A stretch of 64,000 bases of DNA from Colius striatus (Eukaryota; Chordata; Aves; Coliiformes; Coliidae), in assembly GCF_028858725.1 (NCBI RefSeq), contig NC_084766.1, forward strand, positions 21,740,501-21,804,500. The letters are read 5' to 3'. Below, piece by piece: positions 39,201 to 62,876 of the stretch (positions within the stretch are counted from its first letter, which is position 1; each line of letters opens with the position of its first letter). A program made the position numbers and the translations under genes. Under the pieces are notes generated by a model that worked only from the letters and a program-made list of their open reading frames with translations, did not search any database and was not told the origin of the DNA.

Positions 39201-42200
39201 AGGTATTACATCGAAGAAAGAAAAGCAACACATGGTGTAATATCAGGTATTCTGAATGTATTTAATCTATCCCTTCCAGAGTAGAGATATGTATATTCTT
39301 TTATATTTGTGCTCTATTAAAATTATAATTAAATAGTTGTAGGAATAGTATACACTAGCAGGTTTTCCTGTCTTAGACATTAGCATGACTAAGCAGCATC
39401 AAGGATCAGCAGTGTATGTGAATAACCTTCAATACTGTCTTCTGTAATACTTTTAGTACTTTACATACTCTGTCAGTCAAACGAAACAATTAGGGAGCTT
39501 AGAAAATCCATTACAACCACAGAAGACAACCAGTCAGCCACAAGGAACAAAGGCCTTGCTGAAATAAATGGATTTTTTTAGGCAACATTTTTTAAAAGTA
39601 TCAATCTATTTATGATTAAAACTTCTATTTTAGTTCCTTCCACTGACACCTGAAGGAATAAACAGAGAACCAGGATGGAATATGGCCTTATGCCCAGAGA
39701 AGCTGTTAAAATGCCCAAATTCTTAAATTAGGAAGAAGTAGCATAGGGAGCCACCTGATGAGCCGTTACATTCTTCTATGTTAAGAATTATGAGTTCTGT
39801 TAAAAAATACCCCAATTCCTTATGTGGTGCAATGAAATGCTATATTTGTATAATAAGAAACCATCTGTAGTCCCTGTGAATATTCACCTGACAAAAAGTG
39901 ACTTGAGAAGGGGATTTTCAAAAGAAAATGGATTTAGATTCAGCATTTTATAGTGATTTGTTGACCTTCCAAAAATGACATAGGCATAAAGAGCTTCCCA
40001 AATCATTAGTGCTTGACTACAGGTAAAATTTCCTGAAAGAACAACCAAGCTGATAACAAAGTCAAGTACTTCAGCAGATGAACCCATCAGATTAATCCCT
40101 TACCACCCTCCGCTGAACTGTGGCTGGTTTTACAGGTATTGTGAATGTAAAATTCTAATGACTCACCCTCACAGGCTTTTAAATTCTTCCTTTAAACCCT
40201 TTAAAAAAAAGAAAGGGAATTCCTATAAGTCCGTCATATTATTTCAGAGTAGGTTAACTCAGAAAAACAATCATAGCACTACTGTAGCATAGGGCATGTA
40301 GGTGGCCAGCTCTGATAATTCCATGAAACATAACATAAATTGAGGTATAGTGTTTGTAAACAAATGCTAGTAACAGATTAGAGAGGTTACCAACTCCACT
40401 GAAACTCAGCCAGATGTCCATAATATGTCGATAATGAGAAGGATACATAGCCATCATTTATGTAATTTGATAGAGTGAATGTGGGCAAGTATAATGGGGG
40501 AAATCAGATCATAATCAGTGCACACAATTCAATAGGACTTTAAGTAAAAGACTAAAACAAAAGAGAAGCAAAGTAGAAAACACTTCATGATTTGCTGGTA
40601 GACTGGTTCATGACTTTCCATTTCATTCCTCTGCCATGCAATGTGGATTGAAGAAGAGATGGACAAACTGAGCTGACAATCACAGATGTGCAGCCAACAA
40701 TGAGAAATAATATAAGATTATTTGGGTTCATCAGGGGTTTGAAATCATGCTCATATAAAAGCTAAAAGTCAAGCAAGTGATGATTTATCACAATGATTTT
40801 TTGGAAATGCATTTATTAAGAAAAATTTGGAGGTTTCATCTGTGAAACATAGTTTACAGTCTTTCTAATCACATTGTAAATACCTATGGAACAGGCCATT
40901 ATTAAGCCAAATACTGACCAGAGCATAGGCAGCTGTGGACAAAAAGGCATCACAAAAATTACCTTGTAAGAGTAGTGTTGTTAACATAGGATTTTTTCTT
41001 TTCAGGTAACATTTAATATAAAACCCCTATTCATTCTTATAGAAGCATACTGTTTAGGACTGCCTTCCTAAAATATATGTGATCTGACTTTTTTCTTAAA
41101 GATTATTTTTCTGCTGCAGGTGCTCTCAGCAGCACTGTAATGCACTGCCATTTTCAGGGTCCCTGTGAGTTCAGAGAGCAGCCAGCTTGCAGAATCACTT
41201 TGTGTGATTAGCTGACGTGCATAGTATAAGTCTTATTTATCAATCAATATTTATGAAAGTTAGAAATGGGTATAAACAGACACAGTATTCATGTGTATAT
41301 TTTAAAGATGGCACTGGAGCACAAGGCTTGCTAACTTCAAGTGAAGTGCAGAAGTGTCTAAAATCAACTCAATCTCTCTTCCTGAGCTGCAACAAATGAT
41401 CTTCACCAGCAGCACAGGTTTCTCACAAGTGATACAGTAGATGTATGTAAAAAGAAAGACTATTGTAAATTTGAGTTTGTAGTGGATTTTCATGCCAAAT
41501 TCAGGCTTGGTGTAATTTAACAGCAATAGGTAGCTTTCCTGGAGTTGCGTACGCTCCACCAACTGAATTTGTTCTGCCATATTCAAAGTTCCCTGAATTT
41601 CAAAAGTATCTGTTTACTAAAATTCATTGCAGTATAGCGGAAAAAACCCATCCAACTTCACATTCACTAGCTTAATCCAGAATCATGAATAAATTAATTC
41701 AAGATTAAACAATTGGAGTTACAGTGGAAAGACTTGACAGGGACATGCAGAATTCATGTAAGTGAGGAGTGACAGTCCAGATATGGGAATCACGCTAGTT
41801 GAAAAATAAGATGTGCTTCTAGCTTTCAGCGTAGTAACAGCCCCAATGTTATACCAGAGGTGGAGAAAGCCAGACCTTTACATCATCTTTTATTCTGTTA
41901 ATTTCTTTGTAATTTTTTAGAAAATAAAGCACTTCCAGGTATACACAGCACAAAGTCCCATCCTACAGCTGGATCTATATCACTGAATGCTTTGTTTTCT
42001 GTGTGAAGTCCCGTTTAAATATGCAAAGCTTCACATAATGCAAGGATATGTCCAGGTGATAATCTATAGGACTGGGGATTGATGCTGTACTTTTATCAAG
42101 AACTTCTCTTTACATGTAAAACCCACCTGATCTTCGATATTGTGCATCTTCCATGCAGTGTGATACTGCATTGGGCAATATCCCTTTTGGGTTTATTACA

Positions 42201-42281
42201 TATGTGTATAATATATACACAGATAAAAAAATATCATTTGCAAATAATATTTGGAATGTGAAAGACACAAAATGTAAACAT

Positions 42282-42607
42282 TTTATTTGGCAGTTGTTTC
42301 AAACAGGTGAATAAATAAATGGAAAAGTACATCTTAATAGTCTTTATAGCAACAGAATGCAGTTGCACACATATTTACATATTGTGGATGCAAAGAACAG
42401 TTAATTTGATTTCTTTTTGTTAAAAAATGCAACTTCCAACACCACTAGACTTGACAATTAAAGATGAAGATACTAGTAATACTTTGTTCTAGCAATCTCA
42501 ACTTTTAAAGGCATTCATTTGGAAGTAAGATAAGAGAGTCATCATGCATTTAGTTCATTTTGTCCACTTATGGCAGAAAGTCTGATGTAATCTCAGAATT
42601 ATGAGTG
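42282..42607 (-). other. LGI1: LGI1 3' UTR with AATAAA signal
   Basis: The minus strand carries AATAAA at 42287-42282, about 320 nt past the stop codon, in the context CTGCCAAATAAAATG. This gives a short 3' UTR of the expected size. Cleavage is likely within the next 10-30 nt. No other sense-strand AATAAA was seen between it and the stop. Confidence 0.65.
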
Positions 42608-54524
<11,917 letters not shown>

Positions 54525-54782
54525 TCTTTTGATCCGCTCTCGTTCCAGTCAGTTGAAAGAATATCCCAAAACATGAACAGGGGTTCTTTATTCAGCCATT
54601 GGATGTCTTTCTATAAGTCCAAGTCAATATTTGTCTCTGCTTTCCCAACCCTTTTCTTTCTCTTTCACTCTGTTTTTGTAGACAGAAACCTGCAGCTGAT
54701 CTGTATGTTTCCACTCACTCAGGCAACGTACTGCTCAGAGAAGAGACCTGCGAGGTGCTGTAAGATGGGGAAAATCCAACCG

Positions 54783-54827
54783 GCTGAAGGAAAGAAAAAA
54801 AAAAGGGAAAAAAAAAAAAAAAAGACT
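54783..54827. repeat. Poly-A tract (polypyrimidine on the LGI1 strand) upstream of LGI1
   Basis: On the plus strand this is a long A-rich run broken only by GGG and a G. On the LGI1 strand it becomes about 35 pyrimidines ending CTTTCCTTCAG at 54784, which has the shape of a 3' splice site. It lies about 260 nt upstream of the ATG. Confidence 0.8.
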
Positions 54828-54965
54828 TGCATCACCACAAAAACACTGAGCACAACACAGCGTTAGATTGCAAAGTGATGTAACTGAGAAATACACTGCT
54901 TTCTGTTTTCACAGGGAGGCCCTTTCCCTGTTACCAAAAATAGTACAGCATTATGTTTTGCTGGT

Positions 54966-54987
54966 GGGTGGGTGAGTGGGTGTGGGG
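54966..54987 (+). promoter_or_regulatory. G-quadruplex motif upstream of LGI1
   Basis: Four G-runs of three or more (966-968, 970-972, 978-980, 984-987 after 54000) with loops of 1, 5 and 3 nt fit the canonical G4 rule on the plus strand. The plus strand is the LGI1 template strand. An additional G-run of eight follows near 55004. The motif is 442 nt upstream of the LGI1 ATG, near where the promoter should be. Confidence 0.5.
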
Positions 54988-55312
54988 TGGAGTGTATGTG
55001 CGTGGGGGGGGAGAAATCAGTCATCTCTTACTGGATCCCTACAACCTCGTGAACCTTTGAGAATTAAGCTTCACATACTGCAAGCAGCAGAACTAACGGC
55101 AGTATCCACAGGAAAATGAAATCGAGTGAAACCATCGAAAGCATTGCTGCAAAAGCTGTTAGATTAATTTTTATCCTTAGCCCTTATTGCATATATTTGC
55201 ACCACTGAAAAACAAGCTGCCACACATGGAAAATATTACAATGTATGACAGAATGCCTACAACTGTCATTCCTAAACAAAATATTTTCTCATGTGAAATA
55301 GACCCCAACTGC

Positions 55313-55336
55313 TTTTTTTCTTTTTTTTTTTTTTTT
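55313..55336. repeat. Poly-T tract
   Basis: A T-rich run broken by a single C, about 0.5 kb from the poly-A tract at 54.79 kb and in inverse orientation to it. No retroelement body was seen attached. Confidence 0.8.
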
Positions 55337-57699
55337 AAATGAACCATCCTTATTTGTGACATGTTTTTTGAGCTGGTTAAATAAAGTGGGTTAAGCACTG
55401 TTCAAAATGGACAACATTTAATTCAAAGTTCAAGTTTAAAAAATGATTGGCTTGGAGACTGGTTTGCTCATTTTAGATGGAAAAAAGAAAATTGTTATTT
55501 AAGCACCAGCTATGTTAAACCTGTAGCTGAGAATGGACCTTCTTTGAAAAGTGACAGGATAGGGACAGATCTCAATGGTAATAATGAATCTTTACAACAG
55601 TGCCTGGGGGCTGCAACTAAAATTAGTACTAGGTGCAATATGAACACTCTTAAGATACGGTCCTCAGCCTGAAGACTTTACAGTAAACTACATTAAATAT
55701 TTTATAGGGAACTTAAGCTGCACCTAAGTGTTATTATCTAAAGAATGGTAAGACAAAACTAACGAATGCCAAATAGCTCGAAAGGCATATGGGATGATTT
55801 GCTTTTTTTCTGATATAGGACTGCTAGTAGAAGAGTTTTGCAAACTCTAACAGCTTTTGACACTTCCCCATTAGACTGGCAGCACTGTTTATGTTATGCA
55901 GATCACAAAGCCTGCTAGAGTCAACCTGATGGTACAGAAGTTTTAATACAGTTGTGCTCACTATTAGCTCCTTCATGCAGGTGCTGTCTTCTTACCATGA
56001 TCTCCTTGACTTCTACTAACTCCTCCTTTGATTCCACATAGCCACCTGGCTCTGGCCTATTGCTCCTGCACCAGGCCACATCTGTCTTTCTCAGGAACAG
56101 CACAGTAAGACTCTAGTACATACCTAGCTATGGGTACCCTGCAGAAATTTCATATGCTATGGGTGAAAGATGACAAAAGAGAGCAACAGCCTGCAAAACT
56201 GCAAGAAACTCAGTGTACAGATACTATGCAGGACCCCAGTGTTGCTGCAGCCTTGTCTGGGCAGTGGCTGAGATTTGTCTCCATGGGATAAGAGGAGACT
56301 CACAGAGCCCACAGCCAGTGGTTGGACTGCATCCTCTTGAGTGACCGAGGATGGCCAGAAACATCCAGAAAGCTGAGGCACAGGGCCACCTTAGAAGGTC
56401 CTGCTGGGAAAGGACTCCGGTGCCTGCACTTTGGCACGCTCCCCACCAGGCCCCCACGCCTGCAGAAGAAAGGGCAGCTCGCGCTTTCTCAGCTCCTTTG
56501 CTCTCTGCATTGTGTTTTTTTAAAGCTCTTTATTAATTTAAGTGCAGGCCTATGTTTTTGCTCTTAAGAAAATCTTCCCTGTCAGCAGTCTCTCCTGAAG
56601 CAGGATTGACTTCAACTAGGAGTGACACAGACCTACGTTATTTCTGAGTCCTTCCACCTTCTTTAAGAAAATTGTACAGAATTACAGTAACCAAAGCACT
56701 GAAATCATTTTAAAGTAAATGCTGATGCCTTCCCCTGGGTACAAAGGTTACTTCTTGCTTTGGAAATGATCTAATTGTATGACTGAGAAGGGAGCTGGAT
56801 TTTTGGGACTTGCCTAAGTAGGGTACACCATCTTCTACCATGTGAGATGTCCAAAGGCACAGACTTCAGGGAGGTGAGAACAGAAAATTCTCTCACTTTT
56901 TTTCTGAAAGAGAAGAGGGCTGTTGTTGTTTGTTTGTTTATTCCTGGCAAAGCTACCCATTGCCATGGTAATATTTTGCCATTGATGGTGAAACCCCGTG
57001 TTTCCTTTCCTTTGGCTCATTCACTGAACTCCACCATCAATTACTTGGGCATTTCTTTTCAGTTAATACTCCAGCCACATTGTGAACATCCTGGAAACTT
57101 TGCAGTGTAGCGTTTTTTTGGTAAGAAAGGCATTATGCAGCAGAGGAGAAACCTGACTAGTTTTGCCATACCAAGAACCACTTGGAATTTCATTTTCTGT
57201 TTCAAAACTAGATGCCAAAACCACTGCTTTCTCAAAAATTGCAGATATTAATATTTAGTAGAACTGTCAAAAAACAGGCCACAGATTTATGACCCACGTT
57301 TTCCCGGGTCCTTTTGTACCAGGTTCAGCATCTCATTTCTTGCCATGTAGTAGCTGAAAAACAAATTGGTTCGTGGATTTTCAGTGGCATAGCTGTTCTC
57401 CAGCCATTGCAACATTTGGCTTTCCCTTTACCTATGCCAGCACTGTTCATTTTCTGGCTGAGAGGAGGCAAGGGCTTGCTGTGCCCACATCCCAGCGCGT
57501 GCCTCTAGTCTTTGCTGGCTTGTTTTCACTGGTGTTTCAGGTACTGATTAAGCGGGCACATTGTGATTCAAAATGTATTTATTTTGCTTTCAGCAAGGTT
57601 CCAGTGAGAGGTGATGAGGGAGTTGTGGCTGGCTCAGTCTGCTGCCTGTCATTTGGCAACGCTTTAGCTGAAAAATCTTCACCTTGCCGTGCAACGGAG

Positions 57700-58150
57700 G
57701 TGCTTGCTGGCAGACATGTTCCAGTGCAGGCAGGGGCATTCGGTGCTTCTGGCTGCCACTGTGGGCTCGGTGTCGGTACCGAGCAGGTCAACAGGTCCCG
57801 GTATGGACCTAAGCGCGACACGCCTCACAGCTCGCCCGGCCGCCGGTACAGAAGTTGCGGGGCACAGGGACTGCCCCCAGCCCCGCGGCAGGAGGGCGAC
57901 CCGGTATCCCGGCAACCCGCCCGCCGCAGCCCCGCTCCCGCCCGCCGCTGCGCGCGGCGCTGCCCTGCCCTGCGCCGCCTGCCGTGCCCGCGCTGGGGCG
58001 CCGAGCGCCTGAGGGGAGGCCCCGGGAGGCGGAGGGGTGACGGGCCGGCGGTGCGCATCCCCGCGGCCCTTCGCCTTCCCCCCGCCACCCCTGCGCTACG
58101 GGTTCCTGCTCTCTTGGTAACGACGAAGCGCCCTGCGCAGAGCAGGTCTC
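57700..58150. promoter_or_regulatory. CpG island, candidate FRA10AC1 promoter
   Basis: About 450 bp of CpG-dense DNA with GC-box-like CCGCCC sequence. In human, FRA10AC1 is divergent from LGI1, so its promoter would face right (plus strand). No FRA10AC1 exon was recognised up to 64 kb. The assignment rests only on synteny. Confidence 0.5.
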
Positions 58151-60592
58151 CGTGTTTCCAGCCCCTTGCTCACAGGCTGTGGTATTCCGCCTCTTTAGAC
58201 CAGAGCTAAGTAAGCCTTAGGGACTGATTATTTCCCACCGATTATCAGTCACTCCATATGGTAAGAAACAAATACTGTATTTCTTCCGATGTATCCAATT
58301 TGTTTAGTAACAATTTTTTATAATAATCAACCATCTAATAACAGGTTTGATGCAGGTATATGACGGTTAACGTTAAAGATGCTTTTACTGTCATTAGAGG
58401 CATTCACCACCTACTGCTACTCTTGTTCTTTGCTCAGGCTTTGCACAATTTGGTTTTTAAAGCAAACACATGCATTTATTATTAATAATATTTACTAAAA
58501 ATACATTTTCAGCAAGTATTCTTGAATATCTGGTTAAAATACAACTACTTCTATGAGAAAACCTGTTTGCCAAAATATTTGAGGAAAGCAAAATGGTTAG
58601 AACATACAGACAAAAATTATTAAAAAAAATATTTAGTGCTTTTTTGAGGGGTTAACCCTGCTCCACTGACTATATTTGCATGTTTGCATTAGCCCCATGT
58701 GTTTTCATTACCAATATACGACAATTTTAATAAGCTTCCTGTGGTTTCATGCTCACTATGTTTCCCTTTGCAGATACATATACCGTTACCCTTTATTTCA
58801 TCCTGCTTTTAGAAAATTGTGTTTCCGCTCTGTGCTCAAGATGAGCTGCCTGCACATATGTGGCCTAGTCCAAAATCCACAGACTTCAGTTAACTTTATT
58901 CTGTTTGGTGTTAAGCCCATAATATTACACCACACAGATCTGCATTAGTTCAAATCATATCCCAATATTCATGAGCCTCCTAAAGAACAAAACATTGTCT
59001 TTGCTATGTTACGACTGTTTGGAGCAGAAGGATTTGGAGATCAAACACTCCTACAAACATGAGTCTGAGTTTTTGCTCTCTCAATGCCACCCTTTTAACA
59101 AATTCTGCAGCAAATGGCAAATTTAAAGCAGCTGAGACTGAGGCTGTACTTTCAATAAACAAAACTAAGTCTTCTGAATTCTAAACAGCTCTGAAAAGAA
59201 TATGCTTCCTGGTGGATCTGGCACCAAGAGCCATTGCCAGGAAGAGGCCTTCTGCAGGTTAGGCACAATAAAACTTGAGATGCCTTTACAGAAGCTCATA
59301 GCACAGTCCAGCTTGGGAATGATCACAACGTTGCCTAGAACTTTTTATTTGGAAAGTTCTTCAGGCTTTTCCCTGTCCCGTCTATACAGGTCTGTATTAC
59401 GGATATCCTTTATTACACCACAAGAGTTTCATTAAAAGCAGAACAAGCAGGCCACTTAAGGGCTACTTAATTGCTGCCAACTTTAGAGGAAAGAAAAACT
59501 TAGAGGGTGGTCTCCTTTCCTTTGCATAAAGTAGCCAGTTCACAGTTCACTGTGGAGTTAGAAGTGATCACCTCTGAAGAGAGTCAGGTCTTAGCTCTCA
59601 TGGCCAAAATTGTACGTTAATGCAGATCTTCACTGGTGAGTGTGCAGGTGACTAGGATTGCTTGCTGGCTTAGGTACACCTGAATTTGACCAATGACAAA
59701 AAGTATGCCAGAGGAGATGTACTGTTATCTGAACTGTTATTCTTCAATAAAAACAGATGCACTATGTATTTCATCCAAAGAGAAGTTAGGCAAAATTAAT
59801 CTGTGTTTAGTTTTACTTTAATTTTACTTTATACTTTAAAGCTACAGGATTTCTACCCTTTGTGATTTTTGAAAGGCTCTCTCAGGCTGGGAAGGACCCA
59901 GGGAGGACACCTCATCCAACTGCCTGGGTAACTACAAGGGATAAAGGCTAAGAAGCTACATATAAAATATCCAAAATGTACTGTTTTGATACCACGTGAC
60001 TTTTAAACCAGTATCACAAAATTTTAAGGATCTAATCCATTATCTTTGAACAGCTGATACTGACAATACAGCTAATGTTGTGTTCCCGTGTTCTGCGGGA
60101 TGCCTGTTCATGCTGGTCTGACCATCTTCCAACGCAGGCAATTAACTGCAACAGCTGAGTAGTTTTACCTTACGTAAGTAACAAAAAAGAACAGAACAAA
60201 TTATCAAACAGTAAAATCCATTAAGTGTCCTTCAGGACAGACATGGATATAACCTTAGCTGCTGGATTGGCCCTTCACTATGAGAAAGAATCCACAAATC
60301 CTACTGATCTTGATTAACCCCTAGTTTCCTCTGGAGTTGTCTATTCCTGCACCTCCAATTGAGACTGGATGCCTGTATAAATCCCAGAGGTGGGACTGCT
60401 CAGCTCTTCCCTAGCTCCTGCATTCTGTTTTCTAGTAGAGTGAAACCAGTTGCTTTCTTGGGTTTTTGAAAGGCTCATAAGCTCTGTTACAAAGCAGTGT
60501 GCTTTCAGACACATAATCCAGTAGCAAGGTGTTGGGATTACTAGCTCATCTGAAGTACATCTGTACCAATGCACAGAGTATAAGCAACAAAT
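58151..60592. other. Intergenic flank right of the third CpG island, no gene seen
   Basis: AT-rich with no recognised exon. If the island drives a plus-strand gene, this would be its first intron. Confidence 0.65.
59868..59935 (-). mobile_element. Possible very old CR1 tail remnant
   Basis: CAGGCTGGGAAGGACCCAGG followed by CTCATCCAACTGCC resembles the inverted CR1 end (GGTTGGAAGGGACC...CATCTAGTCCAAC), but the match is short and diverged. Confidence 0.3.
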
Positions 60593-61360
60593 GGGGAGCT
60601 TGAAGCCATGATGCAACAGGATAACTATGACACAGTGGCTATCACAGAAACATGGTGGGATATCTCACATGATTGGAGTGCCACAGTCGATGGCTACAAG
60701 CTCTTCAGAAGAGGTAGACAGGGAAGGAGAGGCAGTGGGGTGGCCCTGTATGTTAGCGACTGTTATGAATGTTTAGAACTTAAATATAGTGATGATGGGG
60801 TTAAGAATGTTTGGATTAGGTTAAGGGGCAAGGCCAATACAGCTGATATCGATATAGGAGTCTGCTATAGACCTCCCAAACAGAGTAGTGAAGTAGACAA
60901 AACATTATGTAAACACTTGGAAGACATCTTGCTGTCATTTGCCATTGTTCCTGTTGTGGACTTCAGCTTCTCAGGTGTCTGCTGGAAATACAACCCAGCA
61001 GAGAGGGAACAAACCAGGAGGTTCCTGGAATGTGTGGAGGATAACTTCCTCACACAGCTGGTAAGTGAACCAACCAGGTAGGGTGCCCTGCCAGACCTCT
61101 TTTGTGAACAGAGCTGGTCTTATGGAGGATGTGGCAGTTGGAGGCCGTCTGGGGAATCACAGAATATTTATTAAGGGTTGGAAGGGACCTCAAAAGATCA
61201 TCTAGTCCAACATCCAATAGTGACCATGCAATTATTTAGTTCTCTATTCATAGAGATGTTAGGAGGCAGGGCAGCAAAACTCACACTTTGGACTTTTGAA
61301 GGGCAGACTTTGACTTGTTTAGGAGGTTACTTGACAGAATCCCTTGGGAGGAAGAATACA
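60593..61360 (+). mobile_element. CR1 LINE fragment, ORF2 endonuclease domain
   Basis: An open frame at 60608-61081 encodes the CR1 apurinic-type endonuclease (EEP fold): YDTVAITETWWD, RRGRQGRRGSGVALYVSD, GVCYRPPKQ, and FLECVEDNFLTQLVSEPTR. CR1 similarity continues to about 61360 (FRADF-type linker, ATCCCTTGGGAGG) after an interruption at 61155-61211. The usual GDFN motif reads VDFS, so it is likely catalytically dead. Confidence 0.9.
61155..61211 (-). mobile_element. About 57-bp CR1 tail nested in the CR1 endonuclease fragment
   Basis: AATCACAGAATATTTATTAA, then GGTTGGAAGGGACCT and CATCTAGTCCAAC, is the inverted CR1 3' end. To its left is plus-strand CR1 (GTTGGAGGCCGTCTGGGG) and to its right plus-strand CR1 resumes (ATAGTGACCATGCAATTATT). 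No clean target-site duplication is visible. Confidence 0.75.
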
Positions 61361-62123
61361 AGCTCAAGAGAAAATGAGAGCCTAATTCAATGATGTGTGA
61401 AACTCTGCTTTTTCATGGTTCACAGCAGGAACTGAGACCACACCTGATGAAGAGGGAAGTATTAAGAAAGGAAACAATCAAAAAAACCCAGAAAGTTTTC
61501 ACTTGCTGCACAAATCTGCACTTTCTCAATCTTTCAAAAAAACTTTCAAGAAAGTTTGCCTACAGTTACTTTGTATTCTGGGAAGATCAACATCTCACAT
61601 GTGCATGTTGGAAATAGGGAGGTTTTCCAGCCAGACAGCACACCCATCCACTTCAGTGGAACTGACATTGGACACATCCTACCATAAGATTAAAGTGCCA
61701 TCTGTGGGAACCTCTCAGGAAGGAAAAATCACATTTGAATTTTTAAGTTACTTTTCAACTTCTTTTTTTTCCCCCTTCATAGCCCAATTGGACATTCAAA
61801 GCATGATACCACTGAAAGACTCTATGCTTATTTTATAATTGGAAATTATATCAGGACTTCTGAAGAAACTGACAGGATGATACTGAGAAAGTAGTTCTAT
61901 GTGATTCTTTCCTTAATGGGATGGTTTCTCCCTCATTCTTCCACAGGCTGTTGGTTCTGCCTTCTTCCACAGATCACTACTGTTGTTTCTGGATATAATG
62001 CTATTCTCTAAACTGGTTTAAAGAAATTCTTTACACCCTAAACAAGCCAAAATGCTTCTAAACCTAATCAAGAAATGCAGCCGAGGACATGAGCAGGCAG
62101 GGAGCATTGGTTTTGCTGTTAAC
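61361..62123. other. Unassigned sequence between two CR1 copies
   Basis: About 0.76 kb. It may be a decayed continuation of the left CR1 or unique DNA. No CR1 motifs were recognised in it. Confidence 0.6.
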
Positions 62124-62876
62124 AGGAACAACCCCATACATCAGTACAGGCTGGGGGTTGACCTGCTGAAGAGCAGCTCTGCAGACAGAGACCTGGGAGT
62201 CCTGGTTGATAATAAACTAACCATGGGCAAGAAATGTGACCTCATGGCCAAGAAGGTGAATGGCATCCGGGGATGCATCAAGAAGAGTGTGGCCAGCAGG
62301 TCAAGGGAGATTCTTATCCCCCTCTACTCTGCCCTGATGAGGCCTCATCCTGAGTACTATGTCCAGTTTTGGGCTCCTCAGCTCAAGAGGGACAGAGAAC
62401 TTCTGGAGAGAGTCCAGCACAGGGCCACCAAGATGATCAGGGGACTGATCATACGAGGAAAGTCCTTCATACGAGGAAAGGCTGCGGGAACTGGGGCTGT
62501 TTAGTCTGGAGAAGAGGAGATTGAGGGGAGATCTTATTAATATTTACAAATATCTAAAGGGTGAGTGTCAGGAGGTTGGGGCATCCCCTTTTTCTATTGT
62601 ATCTAACAACGGGACAAGGAGTAATGGGGTGAAGCTGGAACACAAAAATTTCCATTTAAACATAAGAAAAAACTATTTCACTGTGAGGGTGAGGGAGCCC
62701 TGGTACAGGCTGCCCAGGGAGGTTGTGGAGTCTCCTTCCTCGGAGGTCTTCAAGACCTGCCTGGACACATTCCTATGCGACCTGATCTAGGTGAACCTGC
62801 TTCTGCAGGGGAGTTGGACTAGATGATCTCTAAAGGTCCCTTCCAACCCTACCATTCTATGATTGTATGATTCTAT
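62124..62876 (+). mobile_element. CR1 LINE, 5'-truncated with complete 3' end
   Basis: It encodes NNPIHQYRLGVDLLKSSS, LVDNKLTMGKKC and [18 protein letters not shown], then after a frame change [19 protein letters not shown] and [19 protein letters not shown]. It ends ATTCTATGATTGTATGATTC, a short run of the CR1 3' octamer. A 13-bp direct duplication (CATACGAGGAAAG) near 62450-62480 breaks the frame. Confidence 0.93.

Larger units (their letters stand above)
27561..42281. other. Intergenic between LGI1 and SLC35G1, no gene seen
   Basis: About 14.7 kb, AT-rich. It contains the old CR1 tail at 31.06 kb, inverted-repeat clusters at 31.6 and 33.3 kb, a TTTC microsatellite near 36275-36295, and no recognisable coding exon. 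Confidence 0.75.
54828..57699. other. Upstream flank of LGI1, no gene seen
   Basis: Contains the G-quadruplex motif and poly-T tract listed separately. The remainder has only unremarkable short open frames. The LGI1 transcription start should lie close to the left edge of this stretch, but no TATA box was found. Confidence 0.65.

Noticed and set aside
57373-58209. 278-codon plus-strand open frame in the third CpG island
   Set aside because: The start lies in unrelated AT-rich DNA and the rest is low-complexity GC-driven translation. No family resemblance and no FRA10AC1 similarity.
60608-61081. 157-codon open frame as a host gene
   Set aside because: It is the endonuclease part of a CR1 ORF2, not a cellular gene.
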